DNA of 64,000 nt from Flavobacteriaceae bacterium (lineage in GTDB: Bacteria > Bacteroidota > Bacteroidia > Flavobacteriales > Flavobacteriaceae), in NCBI GenBank assembly GCA_029243245.1, contig JAQWSK010000005.1, positions 1 to 64,000 of the forward strand. Direction: 5' to 3'. The notes below the pieces were generated by a model. That model made no database searches. It saw only the letters and a program-made list of their open reading frames with translations, and was not told the origin of the DNA. Of this stretch, positions 44,242 to 53,856 are shown piece by piece (within the stretch, counting starts at the first letter, position 1; each line of letters starts with the position of its first letter). Position numbers and translations under genes: made by a program.

Positions 44242-45007
44242 GACCAATTACTAATAATCCGACTATAAAGCAGTATAACCCAAAATATTTTAACTGACTT
44301 TTTTTGACAAGTTTAATCATTAATTTACAAGCTATTATTCCTGTAAAAAAAGCTGAAACAAAACCTATCAATAAAATAGGGGTAAAATCTAAATTTTCTG
44401 TATTTGAAAAACCTAAAACGCTTTTAGACATACTTCCAAAAATAAGTGGAATTACCATTAAGAAAGAAAATCTAGCTGCTTCATTTTTACCAATCCCTAA
44501 AAACACAGCCATTGCTATAGTTGCACCACTTCTTGATATTCCAGGAAGAATAGAAAAAGCTTGAATCATTCCAATTAAAAAAGCATTTATAAGACTTATA
44601 CTTTTAAAATTAGGATTAATTTTATCTGTTTTATACAATAAAGTTGCAGTTACTAATAACATGATACCTACTAAAAGAATATTTGAGTTAAATAAATAAT
44701 TTATTTGTTTTTCAAAAAATAAACCAACAAAAACTGCAGGAATCATAGAAATAATAATATTTAAAACAAATCTGTTATCTTGTTTTGTATTATTTATGAA
44801 AATTTTTAAAATGTCTTTTTTAAAAACCCAAATAGTGCTTAAAGCAGTTGCAAAATGTAGAACTAAAGTAAGAAGTAGCCCTTGGTTTTTTAAAAAAGTG
44901 ATATTGAAAACAGATTTAAAAATTTCAATATGACCACTCGATGAAACTGGAAGAAACTCAGTCAATCCTTGGATTACCCCCAGAAGAAATACTTGAAGCT
45001 CTTCCAT
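44228..45007 (-). CDS. uppP: Undecaprenyl-diphosphate phosphatase
   Basis: The 259-residue, eight-helix membrane enzyme converts undecaprenyl diphosphate to the monophosphate lipid carrier for peptidoglycan and glycan export. The two family motifs are intact: GLTEFLPVSSSGHIEI (residues 15-30) and SILPGISRSGATIAMA. It sits in the chain ftsX, DUF3098, uppP, truB with touching or overlapping ends, a usual flavobacterial order. Confidence 0.95.
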   Translation of the reverse strand: MEELQVFLLGVIQGLTEFLPVSSSGHIEIFKSVFNITFLKNQGLLLTLVLHFATALSTIWVFKKDILKIFINNTKQDNRFVLNIIISMIPAVFVGLFFEKQINYLFNSNILLVGIMLLVTATLLYKTDKINPNFKSISLINAFLIGMIQAFSILPGISRSGATIAMAVFLGIGKNEAARFSFLMVIPLIFGSMSKSVLGFSNTENLDFTPILLIGFVSAFFTGIIACKLMIKLVKKSQLKYFGLYCFIVGLLVIGHEVI

Positions 45008-45253
45008 TTATTTGTTTACAGGATTTTTAAGAATTGAATATACAGCAATTCCAAAACCAATTATCACAATTGTAGGAGCTAATCGAATACGTCTAAAATT
45101 AAAAATCTCATCGTTAAAAAAATTAGGATCTTTACTTCCTCCTCCAGCCATAATAATAAAGCCAAAAGCAATTGTGATTATGGACATAAACAACCATTTA
45201 TAATTTGATTTATTAAATAAAAAGTCTTTTTTTGATTTATTAGTAAATTTCAT
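45008..45253 (-). CDS. DUF3098 small membrane protein
   Basis: The 81-residue protein has two helices (about 19-37 and 57-73) and the family core FGFIIMAGGGSKDPNFFNDEIFNFRR (split; residues about 31-56). It is conserved in Bacteroidota between ftsX and uppP, and its function is unknown. It overlaps the ftsX end by 14 bp and abuts uppP without spacing, so it is expressed with both cell-envelope genes. Confidence 0.85.
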   Translation of the reverse strand: MKFTNKSKKDFLFNKSNYKWLFMSIITIAFGFIIMAGGGSKDPNFFNDEIFNFRRIRLAPTIVIIGFGIAVYSILKNPVNK

Positions 45254-46118
45254 CTGATTCTAAATTTAGAAAACGTTTAGTTGCAAAAAATGTGCTTATT
45301 AAAGTAATGCTTAATCCAAAAGTGAAGACACAAGACAAAATAATAATTACTGTTAATCTTTCTTGAAGTATATTTAATTCTGGAAAATGTTTATGAATTT
45401 CTTGAAATATTATGTATAAAATTATTACTGAGATAGTTGAAGAGAGTACTCCTAAATTAAAATATCTTAAAAGAAAAGGTTTTTGAATGAACCACTTTGT
45501 TGCTCCAACAAGTTGCATAGTTTTTATAGCAAATCGTTTTGAGTATATTGATAATCGAATTGAGCTATTGATTAATAAGATTGCTACAAGAACAAAAACA
45601 AAACTTGACAATAAAATCCAAAACTCAATTTTATTAATATTTTTGTCCAGAAGATTTAATAGTGGTTGATCATATTGAACTTCAGAAATAAATTGATATT
45701 TTGACAAATCACTACTTATTTTTTTTATAATTTGAGGCTTGACATAATCAGCATTAAAATAGACATCAAGAGAGCTTTCGAGAGGATTGTAACCTAAAAA
45801 TTCCATATAGTCTTCGCCAATTTCATTAGCATAAATTTTTGCAGCTTCTTCTTTTGATGTAAAAATCACAGCTTTTGTTGTTTTTTGAAATTTAATAGAT
45901 TTTTGAATTTGTTTAATTTCAATAGGCTTTGAATTGTCTTTAAAATAAATTGTCAGTGCTATTTGTTCTTTAAAGTGATCAGCCACTTTTTTAGAATTAA
46001 ACAATAGAAGACCTAATAAGCCTATTAAAAAAACAACTATAACATTAATCAGCACTACAGAAATATAGGTGCTTAACAATTTACGCCTTTGGTATTTTTC
46101 TTCGAAATTTTTATACAA
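45240..46118 (-). CDS. ftsX: Cell division protein FtsX
   Basis: The 292-residue permease-like protein has a cytoplasmic N-terminus, helix 1 (about 16-40), an extracytoplasmic domain (about 45-165) and three C-terminal helices (about 167-190, 215-240, 260-282). The RFAIKTMQLVGATKWFIQKPF segment is the typical FtsX coupling region. FtsEX regulates peptidoglycan hydrolases at the division site. FtsE is not adjacent, as is usual in Bacteroidota. It diverges from leuS. Confidence 0.92.
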   Translation of the reverse strand: MYKNFEEKYQRRKLLSTYISVVLINVIVVFLIGLLGLLLFNSKKVADHFKEQIALTIYFKDNSKPIEIKQIQKSIKFQKTTKAVIFTSKEEAAKIYANEIGEDYMEFLGYNPLESSLDVYFNADYVKPQIIKKISSDLSKYQFISEVQYDQPLLNLLDKNINKIEFWILLSSFVFVLVAILLINSSIRLSIYSKRFAIKTMQLVGATKWFIQKPFLLRYFNLGVLSSTISVIILYIIFQEIHKHFPELNILQERLTVIIILSCVFTFGLSITLISTFFATKRFLNLESDEIY

Positions 46119-46233
46119 GACAAATAATTAGATTATAAAATTAATAAACCCAAATGATTTATGAGCTTAGGCACCTATATTCTTTTTCCTTTCAATCAAT
46201 AAATGTATTTTTACCATTTAAAATAGAATACTT

Positions 46234-49047
46234 GTGAGCTACGATTTTAAGAAAATTGAATATAAATGGCAAAAATTTTGGAAAAAAAATCAGACTTTTA
46301 AAACTAGTAATTATAGTAAGCTTCCAAAATACTATATTCTAGATATGTTTCCTTATCCATCAGGAGCTGGCTTACATGTTGGTCATCCATTAGGTTATAT
46401 CGCTAGTGATATTATCGCTAGATATAAAAGACATAAATCTTTTAATGTTTTACACCCTCAAGGATATGATTCTTTTGGATTGCCAGCTGAACAATATGCA
46501 ATTCAAACAGGACAGCATCCTCAGATTACTACAGAAGCTAACATTGAAAAATACAGAGAACAGCTTGATAAAATGGGATTTTCTTTTGACTGGTCTAGAG
46601 AAATAAGAACATCAAAATCAGATTATTATAGATGGACTCAATGGATTTTTTTAAAACTTTTTGACAGCTATTATGACACTAATGAAGACAAAGCTCTCCC
46701 TGTTTCTATTCTGATTAGTCATTTTGAAAAAGGTGGCACACAAAACCTTAAAGTTATATCAAATTCAAAAATTCTTGAATTTTCAGCTCTAGAATGGAAT
46801 TCATTTAAACCACAACAAAAAGAAGAAATCTTATTAAACTATCGTTTAGCATATTTATCAGAAACAGAGGTGAATTGGTGCTCTAAATTAGGTACTGTTT
46901 TAGCAAATGATGAGATTGTTAATGGAGTTTCAGAAAGAGGAGGGTTTTTAGTTGAAAAGAAAAAAATGACTCAATGGAGTATGCGGATTGGAGCTTATGC
47001 CGAAAGATTAATCCGAGGACTTGAAAAAATTGATTGGCCTGATTCACTTAAGGAAATGCAGCGTAATTGGATTGGAAAATCAAAAGGAGCATCATTAAGA
47101 TTCAAAATAAAAGACATCTCGGATGAAATAGAAGTTTTTACAACACGTCCTGACACATTATTTGGAGTGACTTTTATGACTCTCGCGCCTGAACATGAAA
47201 AGGTTCTTAAAATCACATCTAAAACTCAATATAATTCTGTTAAAAGTTATATTAAGTCCACATCAAAAAGATCAGAAATAGATAGAATGTCTGATGTTAA
47301 AATTATAAGTGGAGTTTTTACAGGAGCATATGCTATTCATCCACTCAATGGAGAGGAAATTCCAATATGGATTGGTGATTATGTTTTAGCAGGATATGGA
47401 ACAGGGGCAGTTATGTCAGTTCCTTGTGGAGATCAACGCGATTATGATTTTGCAAAACATTTTGGTATAACTATAAATAATATTTTTTTAGACATTGATA
47501 TTTCTGATAATGCGTTTACTGAAAAAAGCGGATTTCAGCTTATGAATTCAGAATTTTTAAATGGATTAAATTATGACCAGGCAATTGAAAAGGTTATTTC
47601 ATTTATTGAAAGAAAGGGATATGGGAAAGGAAAGATTAATTACCGCTTGAGAGATGCAGTTTTCAGCAGGCAAAGATATTGGGGAGAACCGATACCAATT
47701 TATTATAAAAATGGAACTCCAATGGCAATTGAAGAAGAAAATCTACCTCTTGAATTGCCAGAGGTAGAAAATTATCTTCCAACTTCCAAAGGATCTCCTC
47801 CCTTAGGAAATGCCAAAAATTGGGCATGGGATACTGCAGAAAAAAAAGTAGTTTCAAATAAGCTTATAAATAACAAAAGCATTTTTCCACTAGAATTAAA
47901 TACAATGCCAGGATGGGCTGGAAGTTCATGGTATTTTTATAGATATATGGACCCTGATAATAATGAGAGTTTTGTAGGTAAGGAAGCTGTTGATTATTGG
48001 CAAGATGTTGATCTTTATTTAGGCGGAAGTGAACATGCTACTGGCCACCTTTTGTATTCAAGGTTTTGGCAAAAATTTTTATTTGACCTTGAATTATTAC
48101 CTGTAGATGAATATGCAAAAAAATTAATAAATCAAGGAATGATTTTAGGATCTTCTGCATTTATTCATAGGAAATCAGGAACAAATGATTATTATTCTAA
48201 AAATATTTTAAGTAAGTTCAATTCAGAACTAATAAGAGTAGATGTTTCGATGGTTAATAGTTTTGATGAGTTGGATTGCAAAGCAATTAAAAATTGGCAA
48301 CCGCAGTTTAATAATGCTAATTTTATCATGGAAAACGGTAAATTCATAGTTACTAGAGAGGTAGAAAAAATGTCTAAATCCAAATATAATGTTGTAAATC
48401 CAGATCAAATATGTGAAGCCTATGGAGCTGACACTCTAAGAATGTATGAAATGTTTTTAGGGCCTTTAGAACAAGCAAAACCATGGAATACTTCAGGTAT
48501 TAGTGGAGTTCATTCTTTTTTAAAAAAATTATGGAGATTGTATCATCCCTCAGGTTCTTTTAATGTTACTGAAAAGGAACCCAGAAAAAATTCATTAAAA
48601 TCATTGCATCAAACTATTAAAAATATTACAGATGATATTAATAACTTTTCATTTAATACTTGTATAAGCTCTTTTATGATTTGTGTAAATGAATTAACAA
48701 TTCAAAAATGTAATGAGAGAAAAATTTTAGAGCCATTATCTGTTTTATTATCTCCTTTCGCACCACATATTTCTGAGGAGTTATGGTCTTTACTAGGGAA
48801 TAATTCATCAATAGTTAGAGAAGACTATCCTTTATATGATGAATATTATTTGATTGAGTCTATAAAGAATTATCCTATATCTTTTAATGGTAAAATGCGA
48901 TTTACAATTGAGCTAGCTCTTAATCTGAGTATTAAAGATATTGAAGAGGTAGTTTTGAATGATGATAGGACAGTTCAACAATTAAGCGGGCAGGTTCCAA
49001 AAAAAGTGATCATAATACCTGGTAAAATAGTAAATGTTGTGTATTGA
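46234..49047 (+). CDS. leuS: Leucyl-tRNA synthetase
   Basis: The 937-residue class Ia synthetase starts at GTG (46234); the sequence SYDFKKIEYKWQKFW that follows is the normal LeuRS N-terminus. The signature PYPSGAGLHVGHPLGYIA (HIGH region, about 37-54), the CP1 editing domain (TTRPDTLFGVTFM, about residues 304-316, and GTGAVMSVPCGDQRD), and EKMSKSKYNVVNPD (KMSKS loop) are all intact. It charges tRNA-Leu and edits mischarged products. The stop codon overlaps the next ATG by one base. Confidence 0.97.
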   Translation: MSYDFKKIEYKWQKFWKKNQTFKTSNYSKLPKYYILDMFPYPSGAGLHVGHPLGYIASDIIARYKRHKSFNVLHPQGYDSFGLPAEQYAIQTGQHPQITTEANIEKYREQLDKMGFSFDWSREIRTSKSDYYRWTQWIFLKLFDSYYDTNEDKALPVSILISHFEKGGTQNLKVISNSKILEFSALEWNSFKPQQKEEILLNYRLAYLSETEVNWCSKLGTVLANDEIVNGVSERGGFLVEKKKMTQWSMRIGAYAERLIRGLEKIDWPDSLKEMQRNWIGKSKGASLRFKIKDISDEIEVFTTRPDTLFGVTFMTLAPEHEKVLKITSKTQYNSVKSYIKSTSKRSEIDRMSDVKIISGVFTGAYAIHPLNGEEIPIWIGDYVLAGYGTGAVMSVPCGDQRDYDFAKHFGITINNIFLDIDISDNAFTEKSGFQLMNSEFLNGLNYDQAIEKVISFIERKGYGKGKINYRLRDAVFSRQRYWGEPIPIYYKNGTPMAIEEENLPLELPEVENYLPTSKGSPPLGNAKNWAWDTAEKKVVSNKLINNKSIFPLELNTMPGWAGSSWYFYRYMDPDNNESFVGKEAVDYWQDVDLYLGGSEHATGHLLYSRFWQKFLFDLELLPVDEYAKKLINQGMILGSSAFIHRKSGTNDYYSKNILSKFNSELIRVDVSMVNSFDELDCKAIKNWQPQFNNANFIMENGKFIVTREVEKMSKSKYNVVNPDQICEAYGADTLRMYEMFLGPLEQAKPWNTSGISGVHSFLKKLWRLYHPSGSFNVTEKEPRKNSLKSLHQTIKNITDDINNFSFNTCISSFMICVNELTIQKCNERKILEPLSVLLSPFAPHISEELWSLLGNNSSIVREDYPLYDEYYLIESIKNYPISFNGKMRFTIELALNLSIKDIEEVVLNDDRTVQQLSGQVPKKVIIIPGKIVNVVY

Positions 49048-49304
49048 TGAATATTGAAATAATAGGAATTATAGCAGCTATTTTAACCACATCTGCATAT
49101 GTTCCTCAAGCATATAAAATTTGGAAGACAAAAAAAGCTGAAAGTGTTTCTTTAAGTATGTATTTGGTAATGTGTCTAGGGGTTTCTCTATGGTTAGTTT
49201 ATGGTATTTACTATAGAAGCCCATCACTTATAGCGGCAAACACAATAACTCTAGTAATTAGTTTAATCATTCTTTATTTTAAAATAAAATCAAAAAAGAA
49301 TTAA
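49047..49304 (+). CDS. SemiSWEET-family sugar transporter (PQ-loop)
   Basis: The ATG at 49047 shares its A with the leuS TGA. The 85-residue protein is a three-helix PQ-loop half-transporter: helix 1 with TTSAYVPQAYKIW (PQ motif), a basic loop (KTKKAESVS), helix 2 (LVMCLGVSLWLVYGIYY) and helix 3 with AANTITLVISLIILYF. SemiSWEETs dimerise to move sugars by facilitated diffusion (family knowledge). It is an isolated carrier translationally coupled to leuS, and its stop abuts the convergent Lrp gene. Confidence 0.9.
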   Translation: MNIEIIGIIAAILTTSAYVPQAYKIWKTKKAESVSLSMYLVMCLGVSLWLVYGIYYRSPSLIAANTITLVISLIILYFKIKSKKN

Positions 49305-49757
49305 TTATATAGCTATTTGTCTAAAGATTTGTTGATCTAAAGAAATAAAAGTTTCAGTTCTTGATATTCCAGAAATTTTTTGAATACTATTGTTTAGAAG
49401 ACTCATTAAATGCTCATTATCTTTACATAATATTTTAACAAAAACACTCCAGTTTCCAGTCGTATAATGACATTCTAAAACTTCAGGTATTTCTTTTAAT
49501 TTATTCACGGCTGCCAAGTTATTCATAGCTTTGTCTAAATAAATTCCTATAAAAGCCATTGTTTTGTAACCTAAGGTTTTAGGGTTTAACTCGATATGAG
49601 AACCGGAAATTAAGCTAGAACCTTCCAGCTTTTTTATTCTCTGGTGAACAGCCGCTCCAGAAATACCAGCCTTTAATGCGATTTTATTAAGGGGCATTCT
49701 GGCATCGGAAATAAGTTCTTTTAAAATTATTTTATCTATACCATCTATACTTAGCAT
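49305..49757 (-). CDS. Lrp/AsnC-family transcriptional regulator
   Basis: The 150-residue regulator has an N-terminal helix-turn-helix (LDGIDK-like MLSIDGIDKIILKELISDAR, then LNKIALKAGISGAAVHQRIKKLE; residues 1-47) and a C-terminal RAM ligand-binding domain (IGIYLDK, VLECHYTTGNWSVFVKI). Members sense amino acids. The target is unknown; no divergent amino-acid transporter is adjacent, only a 131-bp AT-rich gap before hemD. Confidence 0.93.
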   Translation of the reverse strand: MLSIDGIDKIILKELISDARMPLNKIALKAGISGAAVHQRIKKLEGSSLISGSHIELNPKTLGYKTMAFIGIYLDKAMNNLAAVNKLKEIPEVLECHYTTGNWSVFVKILCKDNEHLMSLLNNSIQKISGISRTETFISLDQQIFRQIAI

Positions 49758-49888
49758 TTTTTGTCTATTCTCATTTATTGTAAATTATAAGAATTTAACT
49801 CTTACTTTATATTGCTAAATTAAATAAAATGATTTAGTATGATTTAAATTTTTTTAAAATTGAACTAACAAAATATTTTATAAATAAA

Positions 49889-50629
49889 TTATTTATTATT
49901 TTTAATATATTTTTCAATAGCCATAGTCATTGATGGAGCTTCTGTGCTTGGAGCTGAAATGTCTATTCTTAATAATGCAGTTTTAGCGGCATCAATCGTA
50001 GTTTGACCGTAGACTGCAATTTTAGTTTCATTTTGTTTGAAGTCTGGAAAATTTTTAAATAAAGATTCTATTCCTGAAGGACTAAAAAAGACCAAAACAT
50101 CATAATAAACATCTCTTAGGTCTGATAAATCACTAACAACAGTTTTAAATAATTTAGCTCTTTTCCAATTTAACTCTAATTTGTCTAGTGTTTCGGGTAT
50201 GCTAGGTTTTAATGAGTCCGAAGTTGGTAATAAATATTTTTCAGTTCCAAATTTTGTTAAAACATTAGATAAGTCTTCGATAGTTTTATCACCAACGTAG
50301 ATTTTACGCTTCCTATATACCACATATTTTTGAAGATAAAATGCCACAGCTTCAGATAAACAAAAATATTTTGTACTATCTGGAACTTTGAATCTCATTT
50401 CTTCTGTAAGCCTAAAAAAATGATCGACGGCATTTCTACTGGTCAGAATGATGTTATCAAAATCTGCGAAATCAATTTTTTGCTCACGAACTGATTTTGC
50501 ATTAACTCCCTCAACATGAATAAATGGCCTAAAGTCTATTTTTAGCTTGTATTTTTCTTGAATCCTGGTATATGGGGATTTGTCAGTGGCAGGCTCAGGT
50601 TGGGAAACCAAAATTGTTTTTAATTTCAT
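49889..50629 (-). CDS. hemD: Uroporphyrinogen-III synthase
   Basis: The 246-residue protein has the weakly conserved two-domain HemD fold: TILVSQPEP at the start, DFADFDNIILTSRNAVDHFF (split, about 55-74), YVVYRKRKIYVGDKTIEDL, and the C-terminal VFFSPSGIESLFKNFPDF and IAVYGQTTIDAAK motifs. It closes hydroxymethylbilane into uroporphyrinogen III for heme or siroheme. It lies 12 bp downstream of the DUF4271 gene, the standard flavobacterial arrangement; no other heme gene is nearby. Confidence 0.85.
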   Translation of the reverse strand: MKLKTILVSQPEPATDKSPYTRIQEKYKLKIDFRPFIHVEGVNAKSVREQKIDFADFDNIILTSRNAVDHFFRLTEEMRFKVPDSTKYFCLSEAVAFYLQKYVVYRKRKIYVGDKTIEDLSNVLTKFGTEKYLLPTSDSLKPSIPETLDKLELNWKRAKLFKTVVSDLSDLRDVYYDVLVFFSPSGIESLFKNFPDFKQNETKIAVYGQTTIDAAKTALLRIDISAPSTEAPSMTMAIEKYIKNNK

Positions 50630-50641
50630 ATTAAAATTTTT

Positions 50642-51304
50642 TCAGTCCCTCTGTAGTATTTTTAAAAACCATAGCCAAGGGGCAATTTTGAACGCACAAA
50701 GATAGTAAAATAAATAGAGAAAGTTTTTTGAATAGAATTTAATAAATTCCTTAAAAACAAAAATATGATAAGATGTAAAAATTAAGGCTAAACAGCCAAT
50801 TAATAAGTTGATAGTAACTAATGAAAGATTATTTTGCAGATAGAATACTGATAAAACTCCCATAGTTAAAATAAAAATATAGCCATAAAAAATAAGGATC
50901 TTAAAATAATAAGGCTTTATCATTGGAAATAGTTTTAAATTTTTAATTATTGAGTTAATTATTAAAAACCTTAGTACAATAAATGTTTTTAAGAAAATGA
51001 GAATCTTTAAATATCTATTAAGACTTATTGCTTTATCAAAACTTTTATTTTCATAAAGAATAATAAGAAAAGATAAGCTTACTGAAATTAAAAAAAATAT
51101 TAGGATATAAAATAACTTGAAAACTTTAAAATTTATATTAATAGAATATCTTCTTTTATATTCTTTAAATTTAAAAATTCTTACAAATGAATTGAATTGT
51201 ACTGGATCAATCAATTTTAGAACTAAAATTATACCCAAATACAAAAGAAATAAGATTTGGACCCAACCCTGAGTATCTAAAGATCTTTCTAACCAAAATT
51301 CCAT
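50642..51304 (-). CDS. DUF4271 membrane protein
   Basis: The 220-residue polytopic membrane protein has about six helices; N-terminal WVQILFLLYLGIILVLK and C-terminal YLFYYLCAFKIAPWLWFLKIL are characteristic of DUF4271, a Bacteroidota-specific family that often precedes hemD. Its function is unknown. The tight spacing to hemD suggests cotranscription. It diverges from the mannosyltransferase gene. Confidence 0.82.
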   Translation of the reverse strand: MEFWLERSLDTQGWVQILFLLYLGIILVLKLIDPVQFNSFVRIFKFKEYKRRYSININFKVFKLFYILIFFLISVSLSFLIILYENKSFDKAISLNRYLKILIFLKTFIVLRFLIINSIIKNLKLFPMIKPYYFKILIFYGYIFILTMGVLSVFYLQNNLSLVTINLLIGCLALIFTSYHIFVFKEFIKFYSKNFLYLFYYLCAFKIAPWLWFLKILQRD

Positions 51305-51388
51305 TATATAAAAGTATTAGTTTTTAATCATTTTACAATTCGATTAATATGATTAAGATCGTTAAAAAATTATTTAAGTTTGTAAATA

Positions 51389-52093
51389 ATGAAAAAAACT
51401 CTAATTATCATCCCTACCTTTAATGAAGCAGAAAATATATCACAAATTATTTCCAGTGTATATAGATACTTAGCTAAATGTCACATATTAGTTGTTGATG
51501 ATAATTCTCCAGATGGAACATCTATAATAGTAAAAAAAATAATTAAGGAAAATAAAAAAAGGCTTTTTATAATAGATAGATTAAATAAAACAGGTCTTGG
51601 TGCTGCATATATTGATGGTTTTTACTGGGCGCTTGAAAAAAAATATGATTTTATTTTTGAAATGGATGCGGATTTTTCTCATGATCCAGTTTCTCTTCCA
51701 GAAATGATTAATATTTTAAAACATGATTCAGATGTAGTGATTGGATCAAGATATAAAGAAGGAGTTAATGTTGTAAATTGGCCATTAGGAAGAATTTTAT
51801 TGTCCTACTTTGCGTCATTATATGTTCGTATAATTACCGGAATGCCTATTAAGGATCCTACTGCTGGATATGTTGGTTATAAAAGAAGGGTATTAGAAAA
51901 TATAGGACTCGATAAAATTGAATTTATAGGATATGCATTTCAAATAGAAATGAAGTATAAATCTTGGACAAGGGGTTACAAAATGACGGAACATCCTATT
52001 ATCTTTAAAAATCGAATAAGAGGAGAGTCAAAAATGAATACAAGTATTTTTTGGGAAGCGATAATAGGTGTTGTGAAGTTACGTTTTTATTAA
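51389..52093 (+). CDS. Polyprenol monophosphomannose synthase-like GT2 glycosyltransferase
   Basis: The 234-residue GT2 enzyme has IIPTFNEAENISQII (6-20), VVDDNSPDGT (35-44), the donor/metal motif EMDADFSHDP and DPTAGYVGYKRRVLE, all typical of dolichol/polyprenol-phosphate mannosyl- or glucosyltransferases. It should transfer a hexose from a nucleotide sugar to undecaprenyl phosphate for envelope glycosylation. It lies 14 bp before pyrC with no membrane anchor domain. A TAAGTTTG element at 51375-51382 just before the ATG could give a leaderless transcript, but the -33 element is not seen. Confidence 0.9.
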   Translation: MKKTLIIIPTFNEAENISQIISSVYRYLAKCHILVVDDNSPDGTSIIVKKIIKENKKRLFIIDRLNKTGLGAAYIDGFYWALEKKYDFIFEMDADFSHDPVSLPEMINILKHDSDVVIGSRYKEGVNVVNWPLGRILLSYFASLYVRIITGMPIKDPTAGYVGYKRRVLENIGLDKIEFIGYAFQIEMKYKSWTRGYKMTEHPIIFKNRIRGESKMNTSIFWEAIIGVVKLRFY

Positions 52094-52107
52094 ATTATAA
52101 CATAATA

Positions 52108-53445
52108 ATGAAAAGAAAACTTATATGTAATGCTATTATTGTAAATGAAGGATGTCAGATTAAAAATGATATTCTTATAGAAGGTGATAAAATAATTGAG
52201 ATCAAACCTAATATTACTCCAAATTCTGAGATTGAAATAATTGAGGCTAGAGGACTATATATTCTTCCAGGATTAATTGACGATCAAGTTCATTTTAGAG
52301 AACCGGGATTAACTCATAAAGGAAGTATCGAAAGTGAATCAATTGCGGCTGTTGCTGGCGGAATAACATCTTATATTGAAATGCCAAATACTATTCCTCA
52401 AACAACAACTAAAGAGGAGTTAGATAAAAAGTTTTCTATAGCGTCTAAATCATCTGCGGCAAATTATTCATTTTTATTTGGCGGAACAAATGAAAATATT
52501 GGTGAAATTTTAAAATTAGATAAAAACCAAGTTGCTGGAATAAAAATTTTTTTAGGTTCATCAACAGGAAATATGCTTGTAGATGACCCAGAAATTTTAA
52601 AAAAAATATTCTGTTCTACAGATTTATTAATTGCAGTTCATTGTGAGGATGAGAAGACGATTAAAGTAAACCTAGAAAAGTTCACTAAAGAATTTGGTAA
52701 AAATATTCCAATTTCATTACATCCTAAAATTCGTTCTGAGAAAGCATGCTATATTTCTTCATCAAAAGCTATTTCTTTAGCAAAAGAAACTGGAGCAAGA
52801 TTACATGTTTTTCATTTATCCACGGGAATAGAGACTAAACTATTTTCTAATAAAAAAGAATTGAAAGATAAAAAAATTACTTCTGAAGTGTGTATTCATC
52901 ATTTATGGTTTACAGATAATGATTATGAGAAGAAGGGACCTTTAATTAAGTGGAACCCTGCAATTAAATCAAAATCAGATCAAATTGAATTATGGAAAGC
53001 TTTAAATGATGATCGAATTGATGTTATTGCTACCGATCATGCACCACATACTTTAGTAGAAAAAAACAATGATTATTTAAGTACTCCATCTGGAGGACCA
53101 CTTGTACAACATTCATTGCTTGCATTATTAACTTCTGTAAAGAACGGAAAAATTTCAATAGAAAAATTAGTTCAAAAAGCCTGTCATAATCCTGCAATTT
53201 TATTTGAAATACATAAAAGGGGGTTCATAAGGGAAGGATACTATGCAGATTTCGTTATTGTAAATTTAGATGCTAAAACTAAAGTAACTAGTGAATCACT
53301 ATTATATAAATGCGGATGGTCTCCATTTGAAGGAATTACTTTTGATGCTAAAATTGAAAAAACATTTGTTAACGGAACTAAAGTATATGAAAATGGAAAT
53401 ATCTTAAAAACTGACGCTGGAAAACAACTTACTTTTGATAGATGA
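52108..53445 (+). CDS. pyrC: Dihydroorotase
   Basis: The ATG at 52108 (MKRKLICNAIIVNEG) is chosen over upstream codons that lie inside the GT2 gene. The 445-residue amidohydrolase converts carbamoyl-aspartate to dihydroorotate in UMP synthesis. Motifs: GLIDDQVHFREPG (55-67), IKIFLGSSTG with the probable carbamylated-lysine region, HCEDE, LHVFHLST and ATDHAPHT with the catalytic Asp. The first His of the usual HxH metal motif is Gln (Gln60, His62), a variant I believe is common in Bacteroidota. It overlaps the DUF4296 start by 4 bp. Confidence 0.92.
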   Translation: MKRKLICNAIIVNEGCQIKNDILIEGDKIIEIKPNITPNSEIEIIEARGLYILPGLIDDQVHFREPGLTHKGSIESESIAAVAGGITSYIEMPNTIPQTTTKEELDKKFSIASKSSAANYSFLFGGTNENIGEILKLDKNQVAGIKIFLGSSTGNMLVDDPEILKKIFCSTDLLIAVHCEDEKTIKVNLEKFTKEFGKNIPISLHPKIRSEKACYISSSKAISLAKETGARLHVFHLSTGIETKLFSNKKELKDKKITSEVCIHHLWFTDNDYEKKGPLIKWNPAIKSKSDQIELWKALNDDRIDVIATDHAPHTLVEKNNDYLSTPSGGPLVQHSLLALLTSVKNGKISIEKLVQKACHNPAILFEIHKRGFIREGYYADFVIVNLDAKTKVTSESLLYKCGWSPFEGITFDAKIEKTFVNGTKVYENGNILKTDAGKQLTFDR

Positions 53446-53849
53446 ATAAAAATAAAATAATTTTATTAATAGTATCATTTTGTTTAAATTCTTGTCAGAC
53501 TGATTTAGTTAAAAAACCAAAAGATCTTATTCCTCAAAACAAAATGGAATCAATTATACAGGACATGATTTTAATGAAATCAATTTCTAGAAACTATCAA
53601 ACTTTAATTTTGGAAAAAAAATGGTTTGGGGATAAGTACATTTATGAAAAATACAAAATTGACTGTCTTCAACTTATGGAAAATCAAAAATACTATGCCA
53701 AATCTCCAAAAATATATTTAGAAATGCATAAAAATATTAAATCTAACATGGAGAGATTAATTGATAGTATTGATGTTTTATCCAAAGAACAAGCAAAAAA
53801 AATTAAAGAACAAAAACTAAAGAAAAAAGAATCTTTAAACTTAAAATAG
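53442..53849 (+). CDS. DUF4296 lipoprotein
   Basis: The 135-residue protein has a signal peptide and lipobox LNSC (Cys18). PKDLIPQNKMESIIQDMILMKSI and YEKYKIDCLQLMENQKYYAKSP match DUF4296, a Bacteroidota family encoded next to pyrC. The C-terminus is lysine-rich and helical (KEQAKKIKEQKLKKKESL). Its function is unknown. The ATGA overlap with pyrC suggests translational coupling. Confidence 0.85.
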   Translation: MNKNKIILLIVSFCLNSCQTDLVKKPKDLIPQNKMESIIQDMILMKSISRNYQTLILEKKWFGDKYIYEKYKIDCLQLMENQKYYAKSPKIYLEMHKNIKSNMERLIDSIDVLSKEQAKKIKEQKLKKKESLNLK

Positions 53850-53856
53850 ATCTAAA

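Noticed and set aside
51375-51382. TAAGTTTG as a promoter of the GT2 gene
   Set aside because: It lies only 6 bp before the ATG and has no TTG at -33; a leaderless start is possible but not supported well enough to annotate.
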